64,000 nucleotides of DNA from positions 32,672,926 through 32,736,925 of the forward strand of contig OX392534.1 in NCBI GenBank assembly GCA_947623455.1, read 5' to 3'. Under the pieces are notes generated by a model. That model was not told where the DNA came from and searched no databases. It worked only from the letters and a program-made list of their open reading frames with translations. The translations under genes were made by a program, and so were the position numbers. The stretch is from Mimachlamys varia. Taxonomy: Eukaryota > Mollusca > Bivalvia > Pectinida > Pectinidae. Shown piece after piece: positions 49,206-63,200 of this stretch (positions are counted from its first letter, which is position 1; every line of letters begins with the position of its first letter).

Positions 49206-50966
49206 AGATATTCAATGTTGAATTCTTTATTCAGGTATAAATATATCACAGCTTATTGTATTTGCAACAAATGCATAAAAGTGAACGAAAATATAATACA
49301 CAACAGTACTTTATACATGTAATAAGTTTCCCAGTAAATCAGGTACAACCACTCGGACGGAATTAGTACGGGAATGTATCGAATAGTGCTGTACATTTAT
49401 ATATCACAACATGATTTAAATACTCCAAACTACAGTTAACATAGGAAAAGTTTTACGAAAATAATTGTGACAATATACATGGATTGGACCTATAGTATAT
49501 TGCTAGTAAAATTCTCGTAAGGTGGATTTCTAATTAATTTAGATTAAGAACCTAAACTACAACTGCACTAACAATATCTCTTTCCAGGGAAAATATTAAC
49601 ATTTAATAACCTCAGAAAATAGAATTATGACAATATTATTTTCATATCTTTTTCATCTTACTGGACGGATCAGGCAATTTCTAATAAATAAATTTATGGG
49701 CAGGCCCTACCATAAAGATAATGCGAAAAAAACGTGATGAATGGAATACCTTCTTAAGTAGTAATGGCATACAGAGTTATGTCCATACAAGTTTTAAATG
49801 ACAAAACCATTTAACTTAATTTCCCCCCATGACTTAGGGACTGTATAATGGAAAATCTTCTTTCACTTATTTCTGACAATGGAGGATTTTCTGTAAACAT
49901 CATTTTCAAAATCTGTTCAGTTTAACCTTTGACTAAGTCATTATGAGAGTAAACACATTTCATAGCAAAACGATCCAATTCTATTAAAAAGGAGTGTGTG
50001 CAATTAAATATAGTTATCTCCCCTTGACCCTGTCTGTCAAATTGAGTTATCTACCCTTGACTGACGTAAAATGCCATTAAGGGTTATGAATTAATGATTT
50101 TTATTTTGTACAAATGGGACTAAAAGTGAAAACAGACCACAAGAACAATATATACTGTGAGCTGTCGGATGCGCATTTGTCGTGTAAATACACAGATAAT
50201 TGTGACTCATTGATTTCTACGGTAATAACTCTTCGGACTATGTCAACACGCACAATGTTTGTGGAGCAGATAAAATAATTTCACGCACAGTGAAGTGACC
50301 ACTGATAAAATCAATTGATTTTTTTTTCCTCCGATATCACAAATATGCAGAATGTGATAAACAAACACGTAGGAAGAAAATATATGACATGCCTGTTTAT
50401 GACACGAAAATTATTTAGAACCTTTGATAGGTTGATATTATCGTAAAGCTTAACGATTTAAAAAATAAACAGCACTAATTATCATAATTGTGATTAGATG
50501 ATATTTTACTGATGCTTATGTCAGGTTCCTTATTACCACTCGTATATAAAAACACTGTCACAACAAGCAAATGTTTAATTGATTTCAATTAACACAATCC
50601 AGTAGTGAAAGTCTTATCACCATGTGGATATCTTTGATATCTTCTTTAAACACCATATATAAATCTCACACCATCAACTGTTATTGTAGGGATGGTGTAC
50701 TTGAAGATCTTACTTCCATTTCTTGAATAAAATTGATTTATTTCTTTCGGGTTCTCTTCGACTAAACAGTTACAGTTGACTTTATACAAATAATGAAAAA
50801 ACACAATTACGATCCGTCAATCCTTGACCAGCGTCCACTCTATAGTGTGTCCAGTTAACACAGAAGTGTTAGATAATTTACATTTATACAATGTACTTTG
50901 TTGACCTCCAATTCAGCAGAGGAAGTCACATATTAACAAAATCATAAAAATAATCAGCGGAACACT
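49206..50966 (-). other. Probable 3'UTR region of the dynein gene
   Basis: Minus-strand sequence downstream of the dynein stop codon. A minus-strand AATAAA lies at 49226-49231 and another at 50737-50742, so the 3'UTR could be about 230 bases or about 1.7 kb. The end cannot be fixed from sequence alone. Nothing else is seen in this stretch. Confidence 0.35.
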
Positions 50967-51225
50967 CTAAGAGTCCAGCTGACACAGAAGGGCCAGACCA
51001 CGCTTGACCCAGTGTTCCTTTGTGTTGTCTGTTTTCAACAGTACCGAGAGGACAAAGTTTGTGGAGTGACCGGTGGTGGAAAGGACACCACGACGGGCAC
51101 TTGTTTTGTAGACTGGACATTTGTAACGGTCACCCTCCAGGATATCATCCTTTTTCTTTGGCCTCAGCCACATGGTCGGTAAAGCCTCGTTTAGAATCTT
51201 CGGCAACTGTTCCACAATTACACTC
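50967..51225 (-). CDS. Dynein exon 14 (C-terminus)
   Basis: 259 bp including the stop codon TAG (50969-50967); acceptor CTTTTACAG. Reads [40 protein letters not shown] and the end LALLCQLDS, the standard dynein C-terminus, so the protein end is complete. Confidence 0.96.
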
Positions 51226-54200
51226 CTGTAAAAGATAACAAACATGTAAGATAAACAAATAACAAAAACTGTTTCTTCTGTAATTTAGTATTCATGACAG
51301 TTGAAATAAAGTAATCAGGAATTGTCTATATCATGCTAACAAAATTTGCTAGCAGACTATCCATTTTAAATGGTAGGATGTACGAAAGAGGTGTTGGTTT
51401 TTTTATATGGATATTTGATAAAGGGGGGGGGGGATTGATTCATAATTGAAGAATGTAGGGATTATGGATTTCCATTTATGAATGGAAGATGAAGGGAAGG
51501 GTTGGATTGAGGTGGGGAAGTTAACTGATTTTTATTCATAAATCAATGTTGTAACTATTTCACTTACAATGGGATGGGGTGGGGGTGGGGGTTAGGAGTG
51601 GGCTGGGGGGGGGGGGGGGTGAATGTTAACTTTTATTAACACGAAGAGGATATATGGGGGCTAAAAGGTCCACTTACAAATTTTTGTCCCATCTTGCCCC
51701 ATCACAATAGAGTCCATAAATGTAGACACCATCCTCTGGGGGCTCGTCTATCAGCGTGTAATCAACAGACATAACCTGGGAAAAAACGGACAAACATCTC
51801 AATATTGTAAATTCAGACCATCACTGACCACTGGTTTTTAGTTTCCTGTATTAAAATCTACAAGTTCAGTCGATTTATTGATGTTTGAACTTTCAACAAG
51901 GTAATATTACTGATATTTTAATCATAAATCAAACTTTAGATTTTAGAGTCAAATTTCTTGCCATTTTAATCTATATCCTAGGTTCGGTCATTATGAAAAC
52001 ATGGACAATCAATTAAAAAATGAAAGTAAAGCAGTTAAAAGAACAAGAACAATGAAATGTTCCATGGCCACATTAACATCTAAACAGGCAAACTATACAG
52101 TGTCATTTAGCCATGATGTTAAATCTCATGTAGTATATATCAGTTCCAGTGATTAATCTACGTGCGCATCCCGCATCCTGTACTCATATGATTTTGAAAG
52201 GACCCATTGAATTTCTGGAAAAGGTTAAATTCAACATTGTGTTGTATTTCATACCCATTAACCCTCCCTCATTACCAGGGAGACTCCCTCATTTTGACCA
52301 TAATTTACCAATCTCCCTCATTTAAGTCAAATCTCACACAAACTCAGAATCTATATCCTGTGGTCAAATGATATCCTAGTTAATGAAGGGTGTGTGTAAT
52401 GACCATAACCCGTCTGGATCAAATGAATACTTTTTGAAGTTGTTTTGATACAAAAAAGGGGAAAACAAATTGAGTAATGCAGTTTTAGATGTATTTCATG
52501 TACTTTCTCCCTCATTGGAAATGTAGAATGAGGGAGATCTCCCTCATTGGAGGTTTCAGAGGTTAACACCTATGCTATTCTTTTGGCAATACAAATGAAA
52601 AGGGCCCATGAAAAATAATTGTAGATTGATCACTGCAGATCTGTATGTTAAATATTTGTAAAGCAAAACCAGACTTGGGATGTTTTTGTTTAATATGTGA
52701 AACAACCGGTTTGTCCGTTCTTAAATGTAACATTTTCTGGTATAAACCCTGATGGACCTGCAAATGCCATGCAAGACTTCTCAAGGCTCGGAAGAAACAT
52801 CAAATTACTAGCTGAAACGAAAATGGCCTTGATGTTTCAATTTTTCCTGAGGGTCATGCACAGTTCAGCCATCATCAAAGATTGACTGTAGCTAACACAG
52901 TTTTACACGAACCTTTACACACCATATTGTAGATGTAGTGGTTTTATTAACACAAATGTAATCTCAATAAAAAATTCTGCGGTAAATTTTAACATCATGA
53001 ACAAGTACCTCAAAGTCGTAAGCCAGGATGTCAATGGGTAAGGTGTACTTCCTGGCGAAATTCTGCATGGCGCCGGTCAAGAAAGCCTGAGTGAAGAAGA
53101 ATCCGGACACCCAGAAGGATGGCGGCTTGCCTTCGTCGTACCATTTCTACAACACCAGGTCAAGAGGTACAGCTTGAGTTTTATAATTCATGACTTTAAT
53201 AATTATTTCCATGGAATAGAATAATTTGGTCATTATAGGTATAACATGTATTTGTTGTAAGTAATTGGTAAGTAAAAATTAACTGCAAATTTTGAACAAT
53301 TTGAAAATATTTAATTATGTTAATACATTGTGTATGGCTAGATTCTTCTGAACATGTAGTTCAAGTACATTTACAAGAAACTAAGAAGAGCTAGAATCAA
53401 CTGCTTTACTTATTAAAATACCACAGAGAGCTGTTGAACTCCATTTGTAAGCAAATATATGAAAGTCTGAGTACAGATCGAATGATACTGAATGGCATTA
53501 TTTCAAGAAAAATTATCCAATACTTTTACACAAAGTTTATTGAACCTGACCTAGAATAAACCAACTAGTAGGTATTTTCACCTGCAAGAACTTGAGCCTC
53601 TCCAGAAAGTCTATGATGTAGCTGCCGAGTGGTTTGAGCGATGGATAGGAACGTTTCGACCACATGGCGGGAAGTTTACCGATCAGGAGACTGGCCGCAA
53701 GGTCCTCTAGCTCCGAGGACATGACCACGAGACCCTTAATGGCTTTTTGTAGATTGATAAGGCTGGAGCTGATGATTGACAGTAATCTGGAAAATAAACA
53801 AGCAAACAATCGTTGATTACCACATTCTCAAAGAGGACGAGAAATCTGATAGCCTGAACTTTGTACAATTAAAACTGCCTAATAAAACCTTTGAGTAATC
53901 TGACATCTGTTTAATTTTTCATGAAGCTAAAAATCACCAAATGCACCTATGTGACCTATTATAATCATTCTTAAAATTTAAAAGTGTACTTTCCTGACCA
54001 TTTCTGGTCATTTACTTGCAAATGAAACTTTCTTAGTGTTCATCGAAATGATTTTCAGGCTTGTTTGTAATTCTGCAATGAAGTCCATAGATAAAACCCT
54101 TTTTTTTTCTCCCATTGTTACTTAATTTTTCTTATTTTGTAAATATGACATAAATTTAAGGATTCTCCAAGTTTAATATTTTTTTTTTGCGAATTCAATG

Positions 54201-57200
54201 TTTCTAACAAAAGTGTCAACATCTGGGCCAACAAGTGATTAATATAAGTTTGATAACTTGTTTCATAATTGTTGTAAAATAATTGCAGTTATATTTGGGA
54301 GGTGACATACCTATTGAATCTCTCCATCTCCTGGACCAATACTGTGTTCATACTCTCGTTGTACACAACAGGGTACTTCTTAGTCGCCTCCTCTATGTCA
54401 TATAACTTGGGCAGCTGAAGTAAACAAACATTATTAAGGTTCATTTTCAAAACAAGGGGCAATAATGTTCATAACCTTAATAATACAAGGGGCAAGTAAT
54501 CCTAAAAACCAGGGACAGTTATCCTAAAACGTGGGGAAATGAAACTTAAAACAAGAAATGTAATGCTTAAATCTCCACCAAAAATACAAATATTTTGTAA
54601 GCCAACACATAGGTCTTAGTCTAATAAATAATATTATTAAGCATTGATGACAATTTTTTTAGTTTCATTGGGGTATGAAAAACATTTTGTTTGCAAATTG
54701 TATGAATTTGTGTGGCGGATTCTTACAAAAGTTGCAAGAATTTTTTTTTTCATAACCCTATGAAACTAAAAAATAATTGACATGAACGCTTATAATTAAT
54801 TTTTGAAACTTATTTCAAAATTTAAAATATGTTTATGTACAATTTGACTGATCTTACAACACATTCTTTTTAACAAATCAATACATGACGTCACATTTTT
54901 GGCGCCATTTTCGGATTTTTTTTCATAGAGGTATGAATAGAAAATCTCAACCAATCAGAAAGCCGCATTCTGCATCAATCAATGGAAAATTAATTTTTTT
55001 TTTTTAAACAAAACAAAAAGTGACAATTTTATATACTACAAATGCTAGTTTTACATAAGCCCCCTAAAAAAATTCTAAAAGCACCAAAAAACCACAACAA
55101 ATCTTCAAACAACTAATAGGTCGGTCCTTAAAGTCAAATAACTTATGCTTCCGTCGTACAAGTTAAAAATCTACAACTCCATAACTACGAATTGTATTTT
55201 GGTACCTTGGCTATGATGCCACCAGCCATGTTGGACAGACTAGCGTCGGTGTCGCCACCCCCTCCGCCAGAGCCCCGACCCTTCGTGAGAAGGACCGAGT
55301 CAAACAAAAGGGTTGTGTCCTGAAGTTCTTTGGAGATGTCCACATTTTCGTGCATGCCAAATACCTCGGGGGATTGTTGCTGTGGCAAGTTCTAGTGAAA
55401 AGAGAAAAAAAGTCTTGTACAAATGTGAAATACAGCTATAGTCCTCATGCAAATAGTTTTAGCAGACTTTTTAAAGACAATGTTTACAATTACTTTAACT
55501 TAAGGGCATTATTTTACAGATAATGTAACGCAACTCTGATCAGTGAAATTGAAACAGTTGACACTTCCAAAGAATTACCTCTGTGCGTGTAATTTCTTTA
55601 AGAACAGAATTGCATTTAAGTTAACAATAACATTTATGGAATCTAGAGAAAGATTTGAAAGTTTTTCTGAATTCAGTTTTCATCTTTCACATTGAAATAA
55701 CGTTTTTTTGCGACAAAAGAATGCTTCAATATTGTAAGAACACAATCAATCTTAGTGCAGTGTGTTACCTTGATAAACTGTACGTAGTCGTTGTACGAGC
55801 CTTTGGGTGGGGAATAATAGACTCCGCTGACCGAGAACTTAAAGCGCTGTTCATTGATGACGTTAGCATTGTAAAAGTCGGCCATTGTGGTGAGGAGGCA
55901 CCTTCTGTCCCAGTCATCTGTTACACGACCTCCGTAGTTACATTCTCCTGTCATATACTTCAGCGCATCGTACGGAATATCGTCATACTCATTGATAAAC
56001 ATCTGTGGAAGAAATAAAACACTTAGAATTGCCTGTTTTATGTGAAAATAAGTAAGTCTAAATTCATTGATTTCATCTTGAAAGCCCGTGTATAACAAAC
56101 AGGAACCCCTCTTACCTGTAACTGTCGGACCGATATCCTCATGTCCGACTCATTGAATCCGTACGGGATGTTCCAGCCGAGGGGTCCAAACTTTCGTCTC
56201 TCCTGGACCAGGGCATGGAAGAAGCACAACCCGAACAGCAGCTTCTCAAATTGCTGAAAGCAGAGACAATGCAATTCTTTATGGTGCTATCGTATTTCTC
56301 CGGCAATAAGCCCATGTTCGGTAATAAGCCCACCCCCCACTCCTGACCTCCCCCTATGCACTGGGGGGATGCCTGGTAATAAATGTAATTCTGTTGATAT
56401 GTATAGGCAGTTGAAAAGACATTTTAGTGTGTTTTGTTGCATATACTATTAAATTGCCATTATATGTTGTAAGTTATCAAAATGTTTGAGAGCCTTCTTT
56501 GTTTCTTATTATTTTCCTTATGTAAAAATGATATTATTCAACATCAAGAAATAAACAACAATTTTATCAAACTTTCCGTTAGAAACTCAAATGCAACAGT
56601 AGTGGAGCAGATTAGAGTATTTTATATAGGGACTATGACTACCAGTACTGTAATATTTTGCATATACTCAATACACTTTTTTATGGACATTTTTAAGTGT
56701 CAAGAACAAGGTGTGCACTATGTATACGTAAGAACAGGGATTACTGATAATGACATACAATCTCACAAACCTGATAACCATAGCGGTGATTTCTTAGTAT
56801 AAGACTTTGATTGGTCAATCAGCAATAGGAGATAAATGAAAATTTGTTGACCTTGGAATCACATTTTTTTATCGCAATCCAAAAGGTTGAACCAGTTGGA
56901 CCCGAGTTATTTGTGTACAAAAGTAAGTTTGGACCTTGTAATCTGATGCTGCTTTCAGGCGAGTCGTGACCCAAGACTTACAGGGCCTACATGAACATTT
57001 GCAAGTCTGTCAGGATTAACTCCCCAGAAAGGTTTCATTTAAAAGCAAGACAAATCAGCTAACCTGGATACATGATACCGTCCCTGGAGTCAGGAGGGGA
57101 GATACGATCAAAGAAAAAATCATTGAATCAATGCTATACATACCAGTTCCTTGCCAGGGCAGCCAACGAAGAACTCCGGATCACTGATGGGATCGTTAAG

Positions 57201-60200
57201 GTAGGATTGTAGCAGATTCTGACGGAGCCCAGTCGGTGGTTCATTGGTCATCTTCACACCGTTCTGTAGCACTGTGACTGGGAACTAAAACAAAACATTG
57301 TATACACTAATAAACATGCTCATCTTCCCACCGTCCCATGCATTGTAAGAACACCAATTCCTCACAGTGCTCGTCTGTTAAAAGGTTACACGCTTAAAAA
57401 TGAGTGCTCCCAAATAAGTACATTTACAGTACAATTTAAAAACCCTGCTGGTGGAATTCCCCCATCCTACCCCTGGCCATGTTGTTTACTATAACATCTA
57501 AAAACATTCTGCTAATGCACGACAGCAGAAATTACAAATTAGGTCTTTACAATCCGAATCGAATATTTTTTACAAATAATACTAGGAAATCCGGAAGGCG
57601 TGTTTTTAAATTTGCTTCAAGTGAAAAAGTAGATTCCGAAATAAAATGATTTTGTTGTTTACCTTATCTGAGGGGTAGCTGGTCAACCATAGTCTGAAGT
57701 CGGGGTTGATGTTTTCTGGCGTGAATTCCTCGCAGAGTTTCTCCAGGGCAGACATCCAGGACACTGCTAAATGACAGTTCTGTAGTACGACCCACGACCC
57801 ATCCTGTTTGGCATTCTCAATCATCTTACTGGCGATGGGACCCTGGATAAATTAAAGTGTCTTGTAGAAATTGTTGCTTCTTATTGCAATCAATTAATAT
57901 ATTGTGATAAAATGTTGATTTACAAATGATATTTTCCTGTTTTACCTCATCTGTAAAAGCATCCTAGATTACAATTGAAGAAATAAAATTCAAATTTTCT
58001 TTGTGATTACCTAAAACTCATGAAAGAAAAAATGTTTCAAAAAAATTCAAAATTGTGATATTTTAGTGTTACATACAGAAAATCAAATTCAATTTACGAA
58101 TTTCAAAAAACAAGAAACATAGTTTCGTTAAATTTGTAGAAAAATAAAGAGGTTTGGACAAAAAAAGATATCTTTTTTTTGTTGGAAATATAGTTAACCT
58201 TCCTTTGTGAAAACAGGACACTAATATGCTTCATATATATGCACTTTCGCCTATGTCAAACTGAAATCTCAACTTAATATTTTAAAATGACCAGAAATGA
58301 ACTTACCTGTCCCTGCCCAAGTGATATCGAGTTGAACTTATTTCCACCGAATCCCTTGTCCTCGGCAAACTTGAGCAATGCCATGATCGGATCGGCTCCG
58401 GGAGACAGGACAAAGATGAGCGGAGAACAACAGTTGGAGTCGGCGTAACTCTTGGCTAGATCAAATGGAGGTGGTTCAACAAACTTCTTACCTAGTTTTT
58501 CACGGACAAAGTTCGTAATGGCCGGATTCACCTGTAGAAAATTTACAAATATTTATTAGACAATTCTCATAATTGTTTTTACGCTTGTGTAGTACTTTTA
58601 ACATACCTACATATTTTTGCGGTAGTGTACTTGAGCACTTTTCGCGCTGAAAGTATTGCGCTAAAATATGATTGCGCTGATTGAGAGTTTTTATATACTG
58701 CTTATATAGTAATTATCACAGATGCGCATATAAACCATTGCAATAAATTTGTTAATGCGTTAACATTTGATTGTGTCAAATCAAGTATGTCTACAGTATT
58801 TTGTGTGAAAAGGAAAATAATATGGTAAGGTTCCTAGAAAAAGCAGCTATTCTTTGCAAAAGGAATGCCGATTTAAGCCAATATATTTAATATTTCTCAA
58901 AAAAAATTCATGTAAAAAGTGTGAGACAGTTTCAATGTCACATCCACATGTAGATTAGAAATGTATTACACTTCTACAATGGTAGAATGGTTACACTATA
59001 AAGAAAGGTGAGAGTATTTTAGCACAACATGGCTAGGTTTTATCCACACCTTATCAGGTCGAATAACACGAAGAATCATCATTTTCTGGAACTCGTTGGC
59101 GTCCTTGTCCCAGGGTTCCGGTAAAACTTCATTGTGAGGTTCACGAGAATTGTAGTACTTCTTCCAAGCATCTAAATTCTTGATGAAGTGAGGTCTGAAA
59201 GGGAGACAATTATGACTTAACATCTAGGTTCAAGTCAAAATAATCTTCTCAGGGTTGCAAACAATTTTTTGTTTTGTTTATTGTTTTTTTAAAAGAGAAC
59301 GATAGAAGTCATGAACATTATTTCTGTACATGAAGAAGCTTTAGACTACTGTAAACCAACTTATTTTCGCGGTGACTTGATTTCGCATTTTCCTATGAAA
59401 CGACTATTTCGCTATAAATACAGTCATAAAGCCTATGTACACTCCTACAGTTGGTACAACAACTGATTGACACTTTTTCGTGGTGATTTATTTTCGCGAA
59501 TTTTAATCAACCGTGAAATACGCAAAAATTAATCGCACACGAAAATAAGTTGGTTTACAGTATGTTCAAGGTTTGAAATCATTGACTTTCTTTAAAACGC
59601 AGAATCTGCTTGGTTACCAAGGTAAAATTACTAATAAGAATAATCTAAATATTAAAATCTCAAACTGAGCAAGCACATCTGGCCTTGAAAAATACACATA
59701 AGTAGGCAGAATTGTTTGTTTAAATAAAGATATTTTTTATGACTTATTAGAGTTTGTATCTGTCAAACAAAAAGTTATTTAAATCAATATAAAATTGTAG
59801 AGAAGGGAAGGAATATGGATAAAATATTTTTCTACTACAGTGTTAATACAGATAATTGTTTCGATACAAACCTTAATTTTTTGAACTGTTTAAGATCTGA
59901 CAGACGACACAATTCGTCCCAACTCTTGTCTAAGAGCCAAGTTGGGGCTGGATTGGCCAGAGTGTTGTCCAGACCCACACCGCCGGTCAAGAAAAACATG
60001 AGTTCTTCTGAGTCCATATCATCCTTAGCTCTACAAAGGAAAAGTTACAGGTCAGTTGTGTTTTGGTAACTTAATTGTAAATTTCATCAATTAGAAATAA
60101 ATGATTGTAATAAAATTACTGATATATCCCTTTTGCTATGAAACCCATTCTTGGAGACCATATCAAATAACCAAATGTCCATTTAATTTTGACTGAATGA

Positions 60201-63200
60201 ATAATGTCATATTATTATTAATGAAATATTTTTATAATTTAACTGCTTTCAACATTGAATTGATACATTAGTCAAATGAGAAATTACATACTGTTTTCTA
60301 TTAATAAACTCATTAATGTATAATGAAAGCAACGCATGATTTTAACATTCAACAGAAGAGACATGTATTATCTATCTATCATGTAATATTACAAATTTAA
60401 AAACAAACAAACAAATCATATATGTATGGTTATGTATTAGGCATTTATGTCAAAAATTCTACTCAAAACATTAACATCAAACCAGAAAAAGAAATAAATC
60501 AAAAAGTGATTTCTATTACCAATGAAAACAGTCTCCCCTTCATTGAATCATAACCACTGCACACTCAAATGGAAATTTTATCTATAACAATGGTGATTTC
60601 GACCTTTGAACTTTTGACCTTCACACTTTTCCAATAGAATCTGAGCAGGGTCGCATCAATTTATCTCATTCCTCCCTGTAGACACGTTTGAACTCTTCTG
60701 ATACAAAGGTTGGAATAGTTGATTAAGAAATATTGGGGGCAAAAGTGAATAACACTGCAGTTATATCATCTATACCTCCAATTCAACTAAATTTCACAAC
60801 AAATTGATAACTAATCAAATGCGAAGCAACAAAGTGTATGGAGCACTACTGTTAGGAGTAAAATATCTTAAATCTAGTTTATGTGACCTTGACCTTTGAC
60901 CTCTAATTTTCCAAATATGGAAATCTATGTTTGAAGGCTGAACACAGAAGGATCAAGGGCACTAATCTTCTATTCATGAAAACAGTGACCTTGATCTAAA
61001 ATGTGACCTTGACCTAAAATCTGAAATATAACCCTAGTTATCAATTTCTTATATAGGGTCCTCTTATATATGGTGTAGCATGAAAATCATAGGGCTACGA
61101 GGATTAAAATAATACAACAGGACTTAAACTCAAGCCACTAAATAAAAATCAGAAGGGGAGACAACTAGTGAGACCAACAGGCCATAAAATGAAATTATTT
61201 ACATAATTTATTTTAAGTACATGTAAATATTTAGCAACCCTGGGTTACCCATTTAATTCTTCAAAACAATAATATCTACATGATTATAATAATATTGATA
61301 GATATATGAAATTAGAATATGTAAGTGTATTATTTTAAGGTAACTGAGCAAAACTTCAAAAAGAATGCAACAAAGCCATATTGGTGATAAAACCAACCCT
61401 GAAAATATTCACATGAAACAAAATGTTGCTGAAAATATTTTGTAAAAACCAATGTTTCAAGGGGGCCAAAATCATCTAGCTTTTTAAAAATCAAAAGATG
61501 AGAAAGGACTTTCAGCAACATTTATATAATGGAAATTAAACACACAAAAAACAATAGAAAGCCATTATTGAATTAATATTAAAATGTTAATAAAAAGCAC
61601 AAAGTAATCAAACAGAATAAAAAAAACCATGCGAAAAACCATTCCAACGTTTCACTCCATTTCATACTTACAACAACATGTTTGAACAGAGAATGAAAGA
61701 AAAGAGCAGTTTGTCTTTTTCAAAGAGGGAACGACAGACATTACAGTAAAGACTGTATGTGAAGTAGTCAGAGAGGTATCGTAAACGACGCTCCAGAATC
61801 TTGGATTTGTTGCTGAAAAACATGCAGAATAAACAAACATATATAGCCATGTTGAATACAAGCTTCTGTTGCTGGTGGTGGTGGTGGTGGTGACAGACAA
61901 GAGTTATCTCCCTTATCTGAACTCTCTGCAACCACACAGGTGGAGATTAGTCCCAGAACATGCCTTAACTCATTGTGTTGAAATGGTATACAGGGAAAAA
62001 ACTCAAAAAGAGATATATACCAGAGACAATTACTATATACAAGTCTCTGACTAATTACAGTATTTAAAAACATGTTTTTTAGTTCCTTTTGTTGATGTTT
62101 TGATGATAAAATATCTTTTAATAAATTTTTTTATTGATCAGCCATGTTTGTAAATACTGTTGTTGCACTAAATTTTGAGCCCCAAACTGTACATCAATGT
62201 CATTTAATACCATAAAAAGATTGACATGGACAATTGTAAAATAACATGGGAATTGGAAGTTTTGAAACAATAATTTTTGCTTTTTAAATAATAAAATACA
62301 CTGACATTGAAATGCATTTCAGGGCTCAAAATCCTCTTTCTAAAAGCAGTAAGTCTGAAGGAGTATACAAGGTAGCGAGTATATTGGTGTACATGTTAGC
62401 GAGTATACAGTCATATATATATAGGTGAGTACACAAGAAGGCGAGTATACATGGACAAATAAAGTATACAAGTGTATGATAGCGAGTATGAAGGCCAAGA
62501 GAGTATGATCGGATGAGTACCCATGTGTATGATAGTGAATACACAAGTGTAGCGAGTACGCAGGAAGAGTGTTTGAGCGAGCTCTGGGTTACGAGTACGG
62601 TACTTTAGAAGTCTCTAACCGCTATACAAGACTAGACGACACTAGTACTATATATACTCCACATTCTCCTCGTGTGAATACTCACAACTGTAGGTTTGCA
62701 CAGAGTAGGAAGGCAAACACGAGCTTGTGTATTGCAAATATTGAGCGCGTTACATTGTCGTATAACTGAAACTGGAAGTAATCCTTCAAATATCGTAGGC
62801 GGCGTTCCAAGATCTTGGACTTATTACTGAAATAAGGCAATTGTGACGACAGGTTCATTAATTATTTCAAAATAACTTTTCTGCATGATATTTGAGTTTG
62901 AAATTGAACATCAGCGTGTTTTTGTTGTAAAACTACAAATTATTTATTAAAATATAATCGCAATTCAAGCTTACTTGAATTTTAAACTATCAGAGGGCAT
63001 TGTAAAAATTTGTAGTTAAAGATCGACAAAAAGTCTGTAGCCACATGTAAGATCGGCTCCTCTTCCTCATATTTCATTGGTTGTTAATTTCACCAAATAA
63101 TGTTAATCAAAATGTGTTGAAAATGCTTTGCATAACAGCAAATTTAAAAGGCATCTACAAATATTTAATGAAAAAAATAAAAATAAAATAAAAATGTTTG

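Noticed and set aside
55655..56017. Plus-strand 120-codon frame
   Set aside because: It is antisense to dynein exon 8, which has clear family motifs and splice sites on the minus strand.
56482..56802. 106-codon open frame in the intron between dynein exons 7 and 6
   Set aside because: Plus-strand frame without motifs; no splice sites link it to the dynein frame.
60031..61671. A third copy of the duplicated dynein exon
   Set aside because: I looked for [13 protein letters not shown] text on the minus strand in this intron and in 62827-64000 and saw none.
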